Assembly (NCBI GenBank): GCA_009760885.1
Contig: CM019708.1
Span: 15,827,590-15,891,589 of the forward strand
DNA from: Achatina immaculata
Taxonomy: Eukaryota > Mollusca > Gastropoda > Stylommatophora > Achatinidae
Length of the DNA: 64,000 bases
Direction: 5' to 3'
Position 1 is the first letter of the stretch, and each line of letters opens with the position of its first letter. Made by a program: the position numbers and the translations under genes. A model generated the notes under the pieces. The model was given only the letters and a program-made list of their open reading frames with translations, did no database searches and was not told the DNA's origin. Below, in pieces: positions 10,806 through 21,365 of the stretch.

Positions 10806-11660
10806 ACACCGACGCTCCAAGTGACGCCTTTAACTATTCAATATCTCTACTAATCTTCTGTCTCCATTTAACTCTTATAATACATCTTCATTAATTTAGA
10901 ACTGGTTACATTCCCTTCATACACATATGAGCTAACTTGCCAATTCACACGTATCACATATATACACAGAGACTCTGCCTACGCCCAACATATAAAACGT
11001 AGAGTGCAAATACGAAATGGTTCAAAGACACATAAATTACACCATGGTGACTCAATGATGATAATGAAACATGAACATAGCGTATCGTTATAAATCAAGT
11101 ACATTAGTTACTGTGCAGCATAAACACGTGTGCCACACACACAACACAGAGAAATCACATTTCAGTGTCTATAAATAAAAGTTAAGTTGTTCATTTATGA
11201 AACATGATAATGGAACGTTACGATGAAAAATTATGCATTTCAACGTCTTAACTCACTAAACACATCATTAAAAACGTAATACTGAATACTTCTCGCATTA
11301 TATCTTTACATAATTCTTCATCCGACGTACAAAAGCTTATGTTTATGAACGTCACCAACATGAGCCGGCTTGGAACAGCACCTGGGTTCATAGCTAGACA
11401 ATCCTTGTATCCAACATCACAGATATATATTTGATAACTTCGTCAGGCACCTCACACTTACTACGACAGAATACGTGCTGCCGCCACAAGGCTCTACACA
11501 AAGCCTGCCGCTAGCTCAACACATTACACCCTGACCAACACATCACGTGACTAGGTAGTGCGGGCCCCTACCCCCAGACAACTGCGAAATAGATCAACCC
11601 TTGATCCTCCGAAATGGACGAATTTCGAAGAACCAAACCTAGCCCATTCCACGTCATATT
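10806..11660. other. Unique part of the inserted segment, no gene seen
   Basis: AT-rich sequence without a supportable reading frame. It ends in a GC-richer part (about 11350-11650) that runs directly into the satellite remnant. Confidence 0.4.
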
Positions 11661-11813
11661 CTTGTCTTTGTCGTTATATTCTTGTTTTTATCGTCACATT
11701 CTTATTTTTACCGTCATATTCTTATTGTAGCATGACATTGTAAGCAATGATTATGGTGTCATGGTTATTATCATTAATAAAATGATATTATTACTACAAG
11801 CAGTTTTGCAATA

Positions 11814-11846
<33 letters not shown>

Positions 11847-11985
11847 GATACGTAGAAAATAGATCAGAAATGATGGAAGATTTGAGAACCGGTGGGAGAG
11901 GTACACTCCCACGACATAATCTTACGACAGGACGCTCAGAAGAAGGGTAATCAAAAGAGTAGATACTTAGAAATACTAGACGCTG
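11661..11985. repeat. Satellite remnant and (TTA)n
   Basis: Three or four degenerate 20-bp satellite units lie at 11661-11735. A (TTA)n run follows at about 11816-11847. The bases up to the next LINE contain no gene I can support. Confidence 0.7.
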
Positions 11986-11996
11986 ATAATGAATAC

Positions 11997-12818
11997 CCTT
12001 GACACAGTGCTGGAGGACCTTGACTTTGCGGACGATATTTGTCTATTATCAAGCAGCCACAAAGATATGCAAGATAAAATAAACAAGCTAACTCAGAATG
12101 CAAACAACATAGGACTAAAGATCAACGTAGGAAAGACAAAGTTAATGAAGCAAAATGTGAACAACAGAAATGTACTCAGAGTAGATAACAAGTTAGTGGA
12201 GGAGGTCAACGAATTTGTATACCTTGGCAGCAGAGTAGTAGAAAATGGAGACAGCACAGAGGACATCAACAGCAGACTTACTAGAGCAAACCAGGCTTTT
12301 GCAATGCTGCAGAATATATGGAAATAACAAAAACTAAGTATAAATATGAAAATCAGGATATTTAAGAGTAATGTTCTAAGTGTACTACTCTATGGAAGCG
12401 AATGCTGGAAAATCACCAAAACCATAGAAAACAAGTTGAATTCTTTCCAGACTAAATGTTTACGAAGAATTAGAAAAATATTTTGGCCAAACACTATAAG
12501 AAATAACATCTTATTAGCAGAAATGCAGATAAAACCACTGACAACAATTATTGAGGAAAGACGCTGGCGATGGTTGGGACATGTGCTCCGAATGACTGAC
12601 AACTCACTACCAAAATAGCACTAAGATGGACACCACAGGGGGGCAGAAGTAAGGGTAGACCAAAAGAGACATGGAGAAGAACAACAGAAAGGATGTTGAG
12701 CAATAGAGGGCTCACCTGGGCAAGAGCAGAAAAAAAGGCGAAGGACAGGCATTTGTGGAAAACCCTTGCGGAAGCCCCATGTGCCCTGGGCACTTAAGGT
12801 TCAGAGAGAGAGAGAGAG
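11997..12818 (+). mobile_element. LINE family C, 5'-truncated, (GA)n tail, 11-bp TSD
   Basis: The segment encodes the RT palm onward. LDFADDICLLSS carries the catalytic FADD box. EFVYLGSRVVENGD follows, then a stop, then VLLYGSECW and RRWRWLGHVLRM, and after another stop RSKGRPKETWRRT and APCALGT. It ends in GGTTCAGAGAGAGAG, a (GA)n tail. The direct repeat ATAATGAATAC flanks it at 11986-11996 and 12819-12829, so the apparent start codon belongs to the flank, not the element. Two further copies of the same 3' end lie at 13771-13982 and 39535-39882. At least two nonsense changes make it dead. Confidence 0.93.
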
Positions 12819-12829
12819 ATAATGAATAC

Positions 12830-13175
12830 GGACAAAGAGGATTTGGTCAGATAACAATAGTATAGAGGAGACAGACACAGTGAGAAGCAAGGACACAATA
12901 AAAGTAGGGAACGGACTAATACCTGAGCCATACGACGTGAAAAAGATAGTGGACTTAGATAATAACAACAATTAGATAGACGGACGTGACGCAACTGACC
13001 GGTGAGGCATGTTTGCTTGGCTAATCTTAGGGCGCAATTTACACTCGGTTTTGAAATAAGGGAATGTCCCGACTTTTATCAACTGAGCAAGTAGAAAGAT
13101 CTAGAGGTGTGCCCTATTGGACAATTGACTTCGACATATAAGTCGGGCAAACAGTTTTAGGTGAGAGATAAGAGC
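12830..13175. other. No recognised gene
   Basis: This is pre-insertion flank of the LINE. A short plus-strand frame (NGLIPEPYDVKKIVDL) is open near 12890-12975, but I do not recognise it. Confidence 0.3.
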
Positions 13176-13700
13176 AGAAGAACAGCAGAACGGAGAAGAA
13201 AAGAACAGAAGAACAGTAGAACGGAGAAGACAAGAACAGAAGAACAGTAGAACGAGGGCAACAGAAAAGAAGAAGACACTCACGGAGAAGTAGAAGACAA
13301 GAACAGCAGGACAGGAAGTAGAAGACAAGAACAGGAGGACAGGAAGTAGGAGACAAGAACAGGAGGGCAGGAAGTAGAAGACAAGAACAGGAGGACAGGA
13401 AGTAGAAGACAAGAACAGGAGGGCAGGAAGTAGAAGACAAGAACAGGAGGGCAGGAAGAAGAAGACAAGAATAGGAGGGCAGGAAGTAGAAGACAAGAAC
13501 AGGAGGACAGGAAGTAGAAGACAAGAACAGGAAGGCAGGAAGTAGAAGACAAAAACAAGAGCACAGGAAGTAGAAGACAAGAACAGGAGGACAGGAAGTA
13601 GAAGACAAGAACAGAAGAACAGCAGAACGGAGAGCGACAAAAAAGAAGACACTCACGGAGAAGTAGAAGACGAGGACAGGAGGACAGGAAGTAGAGGACA
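13176..13700. repeat. 28-bp purine-rich minisatellite
   Basis: The unit is GAAGTAGAAG, ACAAGAACAG, GAGGACAG, period 28 (for example ACAAGAACAG at 13381 and 13409). It is strongly purine-rich on the plus strand and pyrimidine-rich on the minus strand. The Ser/Leu/Phe-rich minus frames are a consequence of that composition and are not genes. Confidence 0.93.
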
Positions 13701-13770
13701 AAGAGAGAGAAAGGACACAGAGGACAAAATAGATACTCAGGAAAAGCAGTTTAGAACGAGTAGTTTCAGG

Positions 13771-13982
13771 TCATAGCACTAAGATGGACACCACAGGGGA
13801 GCAGAAGTAAGGGTAGACCAAAAGAGACATGGAGAAGAACAACAGAAAGGATGTTGAGCAATAGAGGGCTCACCTGGGCAAGAGCAGAAAAAAAGGCGAA
13901 GGACAGGCATTTGTGGAAAACCCTTGCGGAAGCCCCATGTGCCCTGGGCACTTAAGGTTCAGAGAGAGAGAGAGAGAGAGAG
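13771..13982 (+). mobile_element. LINE family C, terminal 212 bp, 9-bp TSD
   Basis: Very close to the end of the 11997-12818 copy, running from within the RSKGRPKETWRRT region to the (GA)n tail. The tail is slightly longer here. The flanking direct repeat AGTTTCAGG lies at 13762-13770 and 13983-13991. Confidence 0.92.
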
Positions 13983-13991
13983 AGTTTCAGG

Positions 13992-14407
13992 ACAGGCAGA
14001 TGATGTGTTTCAGGTGATTATGAAGCTTTGCTACTTTTGAAACTTCGAGTAAAGTGATTCAGGCGGAGGAATTAGTTGACCACGTGTTGCAGATCTAATA
14101 TAGCACAGCGTCTGAATTGTCCTCGTATCACGTGTAGAGTAAAGAACATTGCTGAAGTGCTGCATCTAAATTATGGTAGATTTGTGAAACATTTGTTTAG
14201 GTGATTCCGTGATGAACCAAGGAGATGCATTTTCTAACGCAAGTGATGCTACCAACTATCTGAACCATTGTTAGACCGAGTTAAATGGAATCAGTAACTT
14301 GTGCAGAGACTTGATTTATTGAAACTCCTAGTATCTGTAAGGCCATTCGTGATGTGTTGATCAAAGAACATCTTCAATAATATGGTAGTTCCAACAATAC
14401 ATTGTTA
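13992..14407. other. No recognised feature
   Basis: Low-complexity-free AT-rich sequence with no coherent reading frame or repeat relation to the rest of the window. Confidence 0.4.
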
Positions 14408-14537
14408 TAATGTCATTTATGTGATGTCATAGTGTCATATGTAATGTCATTTATGTGGTGTCATAGTCTCATATGTAATGTCATTTATGTGGTGTCATAG
14501 TATCATATGTAATGTCATTTATGTGGTGTCATAGTAT
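14408..14537. repeat. 34-bp minisatellite, about 4 copies
   Basis: The unit contains TGTCATTTATGTGGTG and TCATAGTCTCATATGTAA. It is a short, nearly perfect array. Confidence 0.85.
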
Positions 14538-14756
14538 TGTGAAATTTTTCACGGTTTTTGTCATCGGCATCATGTGCCGTCTCCGGTAAGAAGTTTGTGG
14601 CTACTGAATCTCCAGTTTCCTCACCACCACCCCCCACACATGTTGTCATCCTGGCTGTGTTCTGTCCGCTCTCCTATGTTATCTTCCTGTCTCCTTCTCT
14701 GTATACATCTGTCTATCTCTCTGTCTACCTCTCGCTCTTTTTCCTTTTGGCATAGT

Positions 14757-14890
14757 CTTGGCATCGAATCCTTTGATGAAACTGAGAAACTTGTGGAGAA
14801 TAGACAGTCTTGGCGAGACACACACTGAGAACCCTATGTAACGCGTGACAGCATAGGAAGAATGTAAGATGTAAGCTAGTCTTCACTACA
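14757..14890 (+). mobile_element. LINE family D, extreme 3' end
   Basis: It encodes ESFDETEKLVENRQSWRD and then a stop, followed by a 3' UTR ending GAATGTAAGATGTAAG. Both parts match the family D copy at 25780-26187 (SLDEIEKLAEDRKF; GGATGTAAGATGTA on the minus strand). The fragment is only about 130 bp. Upstream, 14538-14756 is not recognisable. Confidence 0.65.
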
Positions 14891-15009
14891 TTATTATGTC
14901 TTTTTGATGTGGCCGGAGTATTTTGTTTTCTTGTTCCTTATTTCTCTGAGAAGTTTACACTTGTACATTTGTTCTCTTCATTCTCCTTGATGATAATAAT
15001 GGTGATGCT

Positions 15010-15690
15010 TTAATGTAGATCCGCATGTCTGTAGATCCACATGTCTATAGATCCACATGTCTATAGATCCACATGTCTGTAGATCCACATATCTATAGAT
15101 CCACATATCTGTAGATCCACATGTCTGTAGACCCACATGTCTGTATATCTCGATTCTTCTCTCCGCCGTTTAACATAGGATCCAGGTGTCTGCTACGTGC
15201 TTACAGAAAAAGATTTAACATCTTATAAATCTGGTATGTACAGATTCCAGGATAACAGCGTTGTCTTCATGGTGTTGAATGTTACAGCGTTGTCTTCATG
15301 GTGTTGAATGTTACATCGCTGTCTTCATGGTGTTAAATGTTACAGCGTTGTCTTCATGGTGTTGAATGTTACAGTGTTGTCTTCATAGTGTTGAATGTTA
15401 TATCTTTGTCTTCATGGTGTTGAATGTTACAGCGTTGTCTTCATGGTGTTGAATGTTACAGCGTTGTCTTCATGGTGTTGAATGTTACAGCGTTGTCTTC
15501 ATGGTGTTGAATGTTACAGCGTTGTCTTCATGGTGTTGAATGTTACATCGTTGTACTTGCACATTTGTTCTCTTCATTCTTCATGATGATAATTATGATG
15601 ATGATTTCCTGTAGATCCACATGTCTGTAGATCAATATGTCTATATGAATGTTACATCGTTGTCTTCATGGTGTTGAATGTTCGTCTTGT
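15010..15690. repeat. Two interleaved minisatellites (21 bp and 29 bp)
   Basis: At 15016-15150 a roughly 21-bp unit (GTAGATCCACATGTCT) repeats about six times. At about 15285-15550 a 29-bp unit (TTACAGCGTTGTCTTC plus ATGGTGTTGAATG) repeats about ten times. Single echoes of both recur at 15610-15690, which suggests the whole block was once duplicated. Confidence 0.85.
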
Positions 15691-15778
15691 CATTCCTAAT
15701 TCTCTTCCTGTCTCCGCTTTACATCCCCTAATCCAGAAGAGTCCTGGCATAAAGGGAGAAGAATTTCAACTCCCTAAG

Positions 15779-15859
15779 ATGGCGAGATTTCTAATACTTC
15801 TAGAACTTTCACTACTGTTGACGAGTCTTGTTTGTAGTCAAACTGACTTAATGTACTGA
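15779..15859 (+). CDS. Signal-peptide-like small ORF or orphan first exon
   Basis: An ATG in good context (AAGATGGCG) starts MARFLILLELSLLLTSLVCS, a textbook secretory signal peptide with a short n-region, a Leu-rich core and a small-residue cleavage site. QTDLMY and a stop follow. It may be the first exon of a secreted protein, with a weak donor at TTT/GTAGTC giving phase 1, the phase FREP-type signal exons use. All other host exons in the window are on the opposite strand and no partner exon is visible downstream. It could therefore be an orphan exon, a gene remnant or chance. The surrounding minisatellites are not coding. Confidence 0.3.
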   Translation: MARFLILLELSLLLTSLVCSQTDLMY

Positions 15860-17000
15860 ACTAGTACAATACAGAAAGGTTGAATAACTCTCTTGCCGTG
15901 ACACTTGGCTTTATGTATTTTGTTGAGTTGTCTTTTCCTCGACTTATTCATGTCACATACGTCATCCATATACAGTTTCCGTATTGAAGTTTTGATTGTT
16001 CTATGAAACTGTAAAATTGGAGACTGATACATGTACATTTCTTGTGTTGTATTGAAGAATGACAGGTACGAGTAAGTTTATCATTGGTCTTGTGGTCAAG
16101 GTCATCTATGTATATATTGATTGGAGTGATTTTGTTGAGAAACTGGGTGTGCTGTTACTTTGCGTTTAGTATAGTAACAATTTGGTGGATTCCAATTCCT
16201 AGAATAGTTAACTCGAGTAGTAAAGAGAAAATTACACTTCCAGCAAAACACACACAGCTGGCCAATCTAATGTGTTCTTGTTTAGGTATTCTGCCTTCAA
16301 TGGCACCATTAACGTATTTCAATGGCTTTCAATTTGTCAAGAAATAGACAAATACAATTCTTGTACAGAAACAGAAGAATGAAAAAAAAAATCCTACTTC
16401 ACCCGCATCCTCTGTTAGTATATGTCCTAGCTATATGCTGTTTGTCACTTTTTGTTCCAGTTTTCATTTGTTTATGGGTATACCTGTCTGTGGCTGTGTC
16501 TTTAATACTACTGTGCACGTGTTGTCATGGTAATGTGCACAGACTATCATCCTGTGCAAATTTTCATCAAGTTGTTTTTTTAACATATTTATCTCCTCAA
16601 CAGAAACTCATATTTATCTTTATTCATTTTACTCCAAGTATTACGTTTATATGCATCGATCTCTTTTTTTTTGTGACTAGAGTTGCTAAGATGCGTGACT
16701 TTATCTGACAATGACTGTGTGATAAATCTATGTGTACATGAGCTATTTTTCTTGATGATACTTCAAGCCACAGAGAGAACAACAAACTCATATTCACCAG
16801 TAGAAACAGCCCCAAGCAGTAAACAGAATATCCAGCTGTCCGTCTTAGACGCCATATTTCAAGAATTTCTGTAGCACACGACACAGAGCGGGAATAATTT
16901 CCTAACAGAGCAATGATGGAACAATGAAACCAGTTAGGTAACTTTATCATCTCATGTTTATAAACTGTGGCCTACATGTCTTTTACATGGCTTTATCTTT
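15860..17000. other. No recognised gene
   Basis: Several short open frames occur on both strands (for example 16084-16347 and 16322-16708 on plus). They read as hydrophobic, Cys-rich low-information peptides with no family I recognise. No arrays are present. Treated as intergenic or intronic. Confidence 0.35.
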
Positions 17001-17052
17001 CGTTCTTCTTCTTCTTCTTCTTCATCTTCTGCGTTCGAGGTTGTTGGTCACA

Positions 17053-17990
17053 TCAGATCCTGAACCCCGTTGACATGGCAAAGCCCGCAGTCCTCTCCAG
17101 GTCCTGATAGGAGCCCCAAAGCTTTTGCCCCAAGATTGTTTCCTCTGGCCATGTCTCACGCCTCAGGTCTGCATGGCTTGGGCACTCTTGAAGGATATGT
17201 TCTGGAGTCTGGACTCCACTGCCATATGAACATTCGTCTGTGTGAGACATATTAAGTCGATGTAGGTGGCTTAGTAGTCTGCAGTGATCTGTCTTTAGGC
17301 GGAAGAGGATGGTCTGCTGATGTCTTTGTAGTTGGTGTATTGGATCTGGTTCGTTGTTACATTTCAGCTGCTTTTTCCATTCAGATCTGCACTGGTTACG
17401 GATTATAATTTTCGCTTCTTGGTAGTTTACTGGATGATAAATTTGATCTTGATTGTTGCCAGCTTTGGACAGACTGTCAGCTATTTCACTACCAGCTATT
17501 CCACAGTAGGATGGTACCCATTGTAGGGCCACGGTTGTTGACAGTGTAAAGTGCTTCAGTTCTGCTGTGATTTCCTGTATGTTTGCCTGTGGGTTGTTTG
17601 TTGTTTTTGAGATTCTAGAAGTGCCCTGCAGTCTCTGGAGAATGTTATTTTGTGTGGTAGCTGCTGGTTTTTTGTTTTAAATGTTCTGAGGGCTTCTAGG
17701 AGGGCTGTTGTTTCTGCCCTGTAGTTGGAGGAAATATTTCCCGTCGCGAAAGCCTTTTTGGTTTGTCTCCCATCTGTATATCTTATGTAGATGTCCCCAC
17801 CTCCATTTTCTATAGCTCTTTCTGCAGACCCATCTGTGTACACATGTGTCCATTCAGCTGGGTTGTATTTGCTGTCAATTAAATCCTGGGTTAGTGTCTT
17901 CGTCTGAAGTGTTGTTAGGTAGTTATTTTTGTATATGCCTGGTACCTCTGTAAGGACTGTTATCTTTTCACAATGATTGTGCTCCTCCAC
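17053..17990 (-). pseudogene. LINE E RNase H domain and C-terminal tail
   Basis: The RNase H part shows HVYTDGSAE (first catalytic Asp), NYRAETTALLEAL (Glu) and, after a frameshift near 17540, WVPSYCGIAGSEIADSLSK (the conserved His replaced by Tyr, then the last Asp). In active retroelements this domain removes RNA from the RNA-DNA hybrid. The tail has LFRLKTDHCRL, SHTDECSYGSG and PEHILQECP, the usual C-terminal CCHC-like segment, and it ends in GFRI and a stop. The His-to-Tyr change and the frameshift argue against activity. Confidence 0.85.
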
Positions 17991-18085
17991 AATTTGGAGT
18001 GGTTCGATTTCTTCATGAGAGGTGGGAAGGAGGTCTTTATAGTGTTGTTGCAGTTGTGTTGTCAGATGGTTGAAGCTGGTTCTTT

Positions 18086-20316
18086 TCAGTCTGTTTTTTT
18101 GTGTGTGGACTCCTGAATCCTTTTGTTCACGGGGTGGGTTGTCAAGCGTATTAATTTTTCTTTGTGGATCATTAGTTTTTCTTTGCGTCTGACCTCAAGA
18201 GGTTGAATTTGCGTGTATTTCTCCATCTCTGTGATGGGAGTGCTCTTCATTCCTCCCGTGATCAGCCGGAGGCCAGTGTTTTGCACTTTTGTTAGGCGAG
18301 CAGTGTTTGTGTTGGAGGCTGTGGCCCAGGCTGTCATGCCATATTCCAGTGTTGGCCTTATGGTGCCCACATATGCTTTTTTTAGTATGTTGCTGTTGGC
18401 TAGCTTTTTGATTGCTTTGTTTTCTGTGTCCAGCAAGTGTAACTTCCAGGTTAGCCTCTTGTCCAGTTTCACTCCGAGGTATGTTGGCTGTTCTGTCTGT
18501 GTAAGCTCTCTTCCTTGTATTTCTAATTTAAAGTTTTCTGTCATGTTGGACAATGACAAGCAGGTGGCTATGGACTTTGTGGGGTTTATCATCACTCCCC
18601 ATTTTGTGGCCCAGTCAGTTTCCTGTGGTATTTAGTGCTTCCTGTATTCTGTGGCTTGCTGTTGATGTTTTTTTCCGCAGCATTCCACACAATGAAGTTA
18701 TCTGCGTGCAAGGCATGTGCTATGCTGTTGGGCAGTTTTTCTGTGATGTCATTGATGTATATCAGGAACAGAGTGGGAGAAATAACTCCTCCCTGAGGAA
18801 CACCTTGGCTCAGGGTGACTCTGTGGCTTAGTTTTCCATTCATTTTGACCCTGGCTGTTCTGTATCTCAAGAAATCTTGTATCCATCAAAACATTGTTCC
18901 TTCAACCTTGTTGCTTGTGTAGTTTCAGGAGGAGACTTTTTTTCCACACTTTGTCAAATGCTTGTGTTAGGTCTACAAAGGTGGCCCGAACTTTTTTCTT
19001 CTCCTGAAAAGAGTTTTCTATTTCTTGGGTTAGGTAGATGAGTTGGTCTTCTGTGCTGTGATGTTTCCTGTATGCTGGCTGTGCACTGCTTATCAGGTGA
19101 TTTTTTTTCTAGGTGTTGTATGAGTCTGGTGTTGTATGAGTCTGGTGTTGACCATCCTTTCCCTCACTTTGCCCATGCGGCTTAGAAGGCTGATAGGTCT
19201 GTAGCTGGATTTGTTGTGTTTGCTCCCTTTTTTCTGATGGGAGTGATGATTGCCTCTCTCCATCTGTCGGGAAATTTTCTGAAGCTCCAGGACTGGTTGT
19301 AGATGTGAAGGAGGACTGGTTGTAGATGTGAAGGAGGGCTGGTTGTAGATGTGAAGGACGACTGGTTGTAGATGTGAAGGACGACTGGTTGTAGATGTGA
19401 AGGACGACTGGTTGTAGATGTGAAGGACGACTGGTTGTAGATGTGAAGGACGACTGGTTGTAGATGTGAAGGAGGACTGGTTGTAGATGTGAAGGACGAC
19501 TGGTTGTAGATGTGAAGGACGACTGGTTGTAGATGTGAAGGAGGACTGGTTGTAGATGTGAAGGACGACTGGTTGTAGATGTGAAGGAGGGCTTGTTGTA
19601 GACGTGAAGGAGGACTGGTTGTAGATGTGAAGGAGGGCTTGTTGTAGATGTGAAGGAGGACTTGTTGTAGATGTGAAGGAGGACTTGTTGTAGATGTGAA
19701 GGAGGGCTGGTTGTAGATGTGAAGGAGGGCTGGTTGTAAATGTGAAGGAGGGCTGGTTGTAGATGTGAAGGAGGGCTGGTTGTAAATGTGAAGGAGGGCT
19801 GGTTGTAGATGTGAAGGAGGGTTGATTGTAGATGTGAAGGAGGACTGGTTTTGCTGCTGGTCCCAGGTTCTTGATCATTTCATTTTTTGTTATTCCATCT
19901 TTTCCCGGTGATTTCCTGTCTTTTATCTTTTGAGTAGCCTTGTCGAGTTCTTCCATGGGGAATGCTGCCATCATGCTTGGGTCTGGATTTTGCTGTTTAA
20001 TCCTTTCTTTGAGTTCTGCTTTTACTTCCTGTGTGTGTCTTTGTCGGATTGTTGTGATGCTCTCATCTCTGTAGTGATCTGCCAGGATGGTTGCTGCCAT
20101 TTTCCCACAGTGATATTTCCCAGCTTCTTCTATGACTGTGTTGGGCTGGCTTGGTGATTTGTCTTCGTTTATGGATCTGATCATGTTCCACAGTTTGTTA
20201 GCGTCTTTGTCCATTCTCAGGGAGCTAGTTTTTTCATTCCATGCTCTTTGACATTCAGCTATCTTCCTGTTGTTGAAGGCTTCTTTAGTGCTACTGTGTG
20301 TTTTGATATTCTCCAT
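18086..20316 (-). pseudogene. LINE E reverse transcriptase domain
   Basis: Pieces of an RT are readable in order: KSPGKDGITKNEM, SYRPISLLSRMGK, LSQGVPQGGVISPTLF, then HALHADNFIVW where the catalytic box is normally Tyr-Ala-Asp-Asp. QPTYLGVKLDKRLTWKLH and LEYGMTAW follow in the thumb region. The HADN in place of YADD removes a metal-binding Asp and would abolish polymerisation. The 23-bp repeat expansion (19270-19850) lies between the KSPGKDG block and the SYRPISL block, and several frameshifts separate the pieces. Confidence 0.88.
19270..19850. repeat. 23-bp minisatellite grown inside LINE E
   Basis: About 25 copies of a 23-base unit (CTGGTTGTAGATGTGAAGGA plus 3). On the minus strand the first unit corresponds to the LINE residues VLLHIYNQ just before the SYRPISL block, so the array arose by slippage or duplication of LINE coding sequence. 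It was not inserted from elsewhere. Confidence 0.93.
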
Positions 20317-20659
20317 TTTTTTCTCTGGTCTTAGATAGCTTCTCCAGTTATCTGCTCTAGTAGGGTTTGTAGTTGTTTCTTCTGCTTATAGGTATGTACT
20401 TCTTGCCAGCTTCCAGGATTATGTTTGTTAGGACTGTCACATTGTGGTTTATGTTGTTGGTCAGAGTGACCTGCAGGCACTGCTGGTGTGTTTGCTCTCT
20501 GTATTGGTCCCAGTTTGCTTTTTATGAAGTTCCAGGCGGGTACCATGTTAGATTGCTTTGGGCACTCTTCTCTGTAGATTTTGAGTGTGACTAGTACATT
20601 GTTGCATCCCCCTAGTTGTGTGCTGTCTTTTCTGACTGTAGGTCCATGTATGTTGTCTG

Positions 20660-21356
20660 TTACTTCCACCTAGTTGTGTGTTGTCTGTTCTGACTGTAGG
20701 TCGATGTATGTCGTCTGTTACTTAACCCTAGTTGTAGGTCGTCTGTGTCTGCAGCGAGGTCAGGTGTACTTGATTTCTTCCATGTCCTGGAATAGATGGT
20801 TGGTTTGTCTTTTGATCGGTTAATGAGGGTTGGTTTGTTGTCTGTCATCCAGTCTTCCAGTTCTTCTCCTCTGTGGTTCAGTGTCTGATAGCCCCAGCTT
20901 GGAGGGTGGCTGTTGAAGTCCCCAACAACAAGATGTTTTGTGCTTTCGACTTTTATTTTCTGAAGCTGTAGGGCTGTGGCAGGAGGGCTGTAGCAGTTTG
21001 TAATTTGTATGTCTCCACTGGTTAAGAGGAGTTTCACTGTCAGGTATTCCAGCTCACCTGTCGTGGACCTGCTTGTTTCTACAGCTGGGATGGATGTTTT
21101 GACTAGGGTCATTATTCCACCTTTTGGTCTGTTCGGCCTGTCATGTCGAAAGCACTCATAGCGTCATATGGAAAACCTGAGTGTCTCTAAGAGACATCTC
21201 TCTTAGATGTGTCTCTCTTAGATATGTCTTTCTTAGATGTGTCTCTCTTAGATGTGTCTCTCTTAGATGTGTTTCATGAATGCAGAGGACGTCTATGCCG
21301 GTTGTTTTGAGAAAAATCTTGCACTTCGATTTTCTTCTCTCGCACCCACTCTGCAT
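20660..21356 (-). pseudogene. LINE E apurinic-type endonuclease
   Basis: On the minus strand FLKTTGIDVLCIHETHLR matches the N-terminal beta strand with the conserved Glu of APE-like LINE endonucleases. ITNCYSPP, HLVVGDFNSHPPSWGY and TPDLA follow, covering the N, the GDFN Asp/Asn pair and the C-terminal Asp, although the usual final SDH box is not seen. A frameshift lies near 21310. A 15-bp repeat (codons for ETHLR) is amplified about six times at 21180-21265 inside the domain, which would disrupt the fold. Confidence 0.85.
21180..21265. repeat. 15-bp repeat inside the LINE E endonuclease
   Basis: Six or so copies of a 15-base unit (TCTCTTAGATGTGTC) that translate on the minus strand to ETHLR. 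The sequence is derived from the endonuclease QETHL-type motif. Confidence 0.9.
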
Positions 21357-21365
21357 TCCAGTGAA

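Larger units (their letters stand above)
9637..11660. mobile_element. About 2-kb unclassified insertion within the satellite
   Basis: The 20-bp satellite stops at 9636 and resumes as a degraded remnant at 11661, with GTCATATTCTTGT on both sides. The sequence between them therefore looks inserted. It contains a 35-bp minisatellite but no coherent coding region on either strand. I could not see terminal inverted repeats or long terminal repeats, so the element type is unknown. A tandem-duplication origin is less likely because the flanks are satellite on both sides. Confidence 0.45.

Noticed and set aside
17070..20594. Plus-strand frames opposite LINE E
   Set aside because: They are shadows of the minus-strand RNase H, RT and endonuclease, which carry the recognisable motifs.
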